Shown: piece after piece, positions 62,775 through 64,000 of the stretch | How the letters are laid out: each line of letters opens with the position of its first letter | Numbering within the stretch: the first letter of the stretch is position 1 | From: Ochrobactrum sp. BTU1 | GTDB taxonomy: Bacteria; Pseudomonadota; Alphaproteobacteria; Rhizobiales; Rhizobiaceae | Length of the DNA stretch: 64,000 nucleotides | Reading direction: 5' to 3' | Assembly (NCBI GenBank): GCA_018798825.1 | Contig: CP076354.1 | Location: 1,674,001-1,738,000 of the forward strand | Program-made: the position numbers and the translations under genes | Notes under the pieces: model-generated | Database searches by the model: none | What the model was told of the DNA's origin: nothing | Seen by the model: the letters and a program-made list of their open reading frames with translations, nothing else

Positions 62775-62914
62775 GGCCTTATGAGATTCGGGGAAATGGC
62801 GTGCCGAAAATGGTGGGGTTCGAGCACCGGAGCGGAGTGTACTTAAAGTACATGAGCACCGGAAGCGCAGAACCACGCCATTTGCAGGCCGCCAGAACCC
62901 GAATATCGAAGGCC
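62775..62914. repeat. 140-bp nested inverted-repeat element abutting the pntB stop codon
   Basis: Five pairs of arms are nested around one centre: GGCCTT/AAGGCC (62775-62780, 62909-62914), ATTCGGG/CCCGAAT (62786-62792, 62898-62904), AAATGGCGTG/CACGCCATTT (62794-62803, 62874-62883), GGTTC/GAACC (62817-62821, 62870-62874) and the central palindrome TGTACTT-A-AAGTACA (62838-62852). The centre is flanked by direct copies of GAGCACCGGAGCG (62822-62834) and GAGCACCGGAAGCG (62854-62867). This has the size and structure of a non-coding palindromic element or MITE-like unit. No coding frame is apparent. Confidence 0.75.
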
Positions 62915-64000
62915 TAGTGATCCAAAGCCTTAACGATGCTTTCAACCATCTTCTTCGCGTCGGCAAAGAGCATCATGGTGTTGTCGCGGAAGAACAGCTC
63001 GTTTTCAACGCCAGCATAGCCTGAGCCCATGCCGCGCTTGATGAAGAGCACTGTACCGGCCTTGTCGACATCGAGGATCGGCATACCGAAAATCGGCGAT
63101 TGCGGGTCGGTCTTCGCTGCCGGATTGGTCACGTCATTCGCGCCAATCACGAAGGCAACATCAGCCGTCGCAAATTCCGAATTGATGTCTTCAAGTTCAA
63201 ACACTTCATCATAAGGCACGTTGGCTTCGGCCAGCAGCACGTTCATATGGCCAGGCATACGACCGGCAACAGGGTGGATTGCGTATTTCACTTCCACGCC
63301 TTCGGCTTTCAGCTTATCAGCCATTTCACGCAGCGCATGCTGTGCCTGTGCCACTGCCATACCGTAACCCGGCACGATGATGACCTTGGATGCGTTCTTC
63401 ATGATGAAGGCTGCATCGTCAGCCGAACCCTGCTTGACCGGACGCTGTTCCACTTCGCCGCTGCCCGCAGCTGCCACGTCACCGCCGAAGCCACCAAGAA
63501 TAACCGAAATGAACGAGCGGTTCATGCCTTTACACATGATGTAGGACAGGATCGCACCGGATGAACCGACCAGCGCACCGGTAATAATCAGCGCCAGATT
63601 GCCAAGCGTGAAACCAATGCCTGCCGCAGCCCAGCCCGAATAGGAGTTGAGCATGGAAACGACAACCGGCATATCTGCGCCACCAATCGGGATGATGATC
63701 AGCACACCGAATACCAGTGCCAGAATGACGATCAGCCAGAACACGAAATGGCTTTCGGTGTTGGTCAGAACGGCAATCAGAATCACGATTGCAGCAGCCA
63801 GCGCCGCATTGATGACATGACGCCCCGGCAGCATGATCGGCTTGCCCGACATGCGGCCATCAAGCTTCAGGAACGCAATGATCGAACCGGTGAAGGTGAT
63901 TGCACCAATCGCAACACCCAGCGACATTTCGATCAGCGCCTGACCGTGGATCTGACCCACTTCGCCAATGCCGAAGGAATGCGGTGAGTAAAGGGCTGCG
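62914..64000 (-). CDS. pntB: NAD(P) transhydrogenase subunit beta, 3' part
   Basis: At least 362 residues are visible; the gene continues past the right edge, since the frame is open upstream as LYSPHSFGIGEVGQIHGQALIEMSLG. The membrane domain II has several hydrophobic spans (GVAIGAITFTGSIIAFLKLDG and later). The cytosolic NADP-binding domain III has KVIIVPGYGMAVAQAQHALREM, HPVAGRMPGHMNVLLAEA and IGANDVTNPAAKTDPQSPIFGMPILDV. PntB with PntA uses the proton gradient to drive hydride transfer from NADH to NADP+. Its TAG stop shares one base with the palindromic element to the left. Confidence 0.94.
   Translation of the reverse strand, partial: AALYSPHSFGIGEVGQIHGQALIEMSLGVAIGAITFTGSIIAFLKLDGRMSGKPIMLPGRHVINAALAAAIVILIAVLTNTESHFVFWLIVILALVFGVLIIIPIGGADMPVVVSMLNSYSGWAAAGIGFTLGNLALIITGALVGSSGAILSYIMCKGMNRSFISVILGGFGGDVAAAGSGEVEQRPVKQGSADDAAFIMKNASKVIIVPGYGMAVAQAQHALREMADKLKAEGVEVKYAIHPVAGRMPGHMNVLLAEANVPYDEVFELEDINSEFATADVAFVIGANDVTNPAAKTDPQSPIFGMPILDVDKAGTVLFIKRGMGSGYAGVENELFFRDNTMMLFADAKKMVESIVKALDH

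Noticed and set aside
62757..62913. Short minus-strand frame in the palindromic element (62712-62966)
   Set aside because: It overlaps the terminator, the nested palindrome and the pntB 3' end in another frame, and resembles no family.
1..64000. tRNA, rRNA, CRISPR arrays, insertion sequences, prophage or integrase genes
   Set aside because: No cloverleaf, rRNA motif, regularly spaced direct repeats, transposase or integrase motifs were seen on either strand.

Overview
The window looks like chromosomal DNA of an alphaproteobacterium of the order Hyphomicrobiales, most likely the Ochrobactrum branch of Brucella (for example Brucella/Ochrobactrum anthropi). The strongest pointers are a D-aminopeptidase of exactly 520 residues that matches my recollection of the O. 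anthropi DAP enzyme, an alanine racemase close to Brucella Alr, ChvE-GguA-GguB sugar uptake genes, a four-gene hut operon facing hutF-hutC, and scattered intergenic palindromic repeats of the type known in Brucella and Rhizobium. The content is metabolic and transport genes plus rpsU and pntB. I see no rRNA, tRNA, CRISPR, prophage or transposase. It could be the second chromosome, but the sequence alone does not prove that.

Layout. 1-7.7 kb: the start of an FdhF/YdeP-type molybdoenzyme (partial), L-lactate dehydrogenase, an outer-membrane barrel protein, an Lrp-type regulator facing alr-dadA (D/L-alanine catabolism), then azlCD (branched-chain amino acid export) facing a second Lrp-type regulator. 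7.6-9.7 kb: a PuuR-like XRE-cupin regulator facing an omega-amino acid transaminase. 9.9-23.2 kb: histidine utilisation, with hutF-hutC leftward and hutIHGU rightward around a palindromic operator, then a YjiH-type membrane protein, hutD, an NMT1/SsuA-type ABC importer and a D-amino acid transaminase.

23.4-38.7 kb: a sugar region. One leftward set (gguC/araD1, sugar dehydrogenase, IlvD-type sugar-acid dehydratase, dgoK, dgoA, chvE, gguA, gguB) can import and oxidise L-arabinose and D-galactose. A divergent rightward set (ytfQRT-yjfF and a FadR-type regulator) encodes a second, galactofuranose-type importer. 38.7-41.5 kb: dap-osmC and a DUF72 protein. 41.6-53.2 kb: thiolase, a short-chain dehydrogenase and a ThDP enzyme, a previously unlisted 29-residue membrane ORF, a LysR regulator, a complete LivKGFHM-type importer and a GMC flavin dehydrogenase; together these look like an uncharacterised uptake and catabolism locus. 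53.4-56.2 kb: metQ, metN and metI. 56.2-64 kb: a VOC protein, a TPR lipoprotein, rpsU, a membrane-associated hydrolase, a MaoC-type hydratase, a HAD phosphatase, a SAF-domain oxidoreductase, and the 3' part of pntB preceded by a 140-bp nested inverted repeat.

Three themes recur. Regulators sit divergently next to the operons they probably control. Hairpins separate solute-binding protein genes from the rest of several ABC operons. D-amino acid enzymes (alr, dadA, dat, dap) turn up at four places. Functional assignments come from reading motifs and recalled families; no database search was possible.
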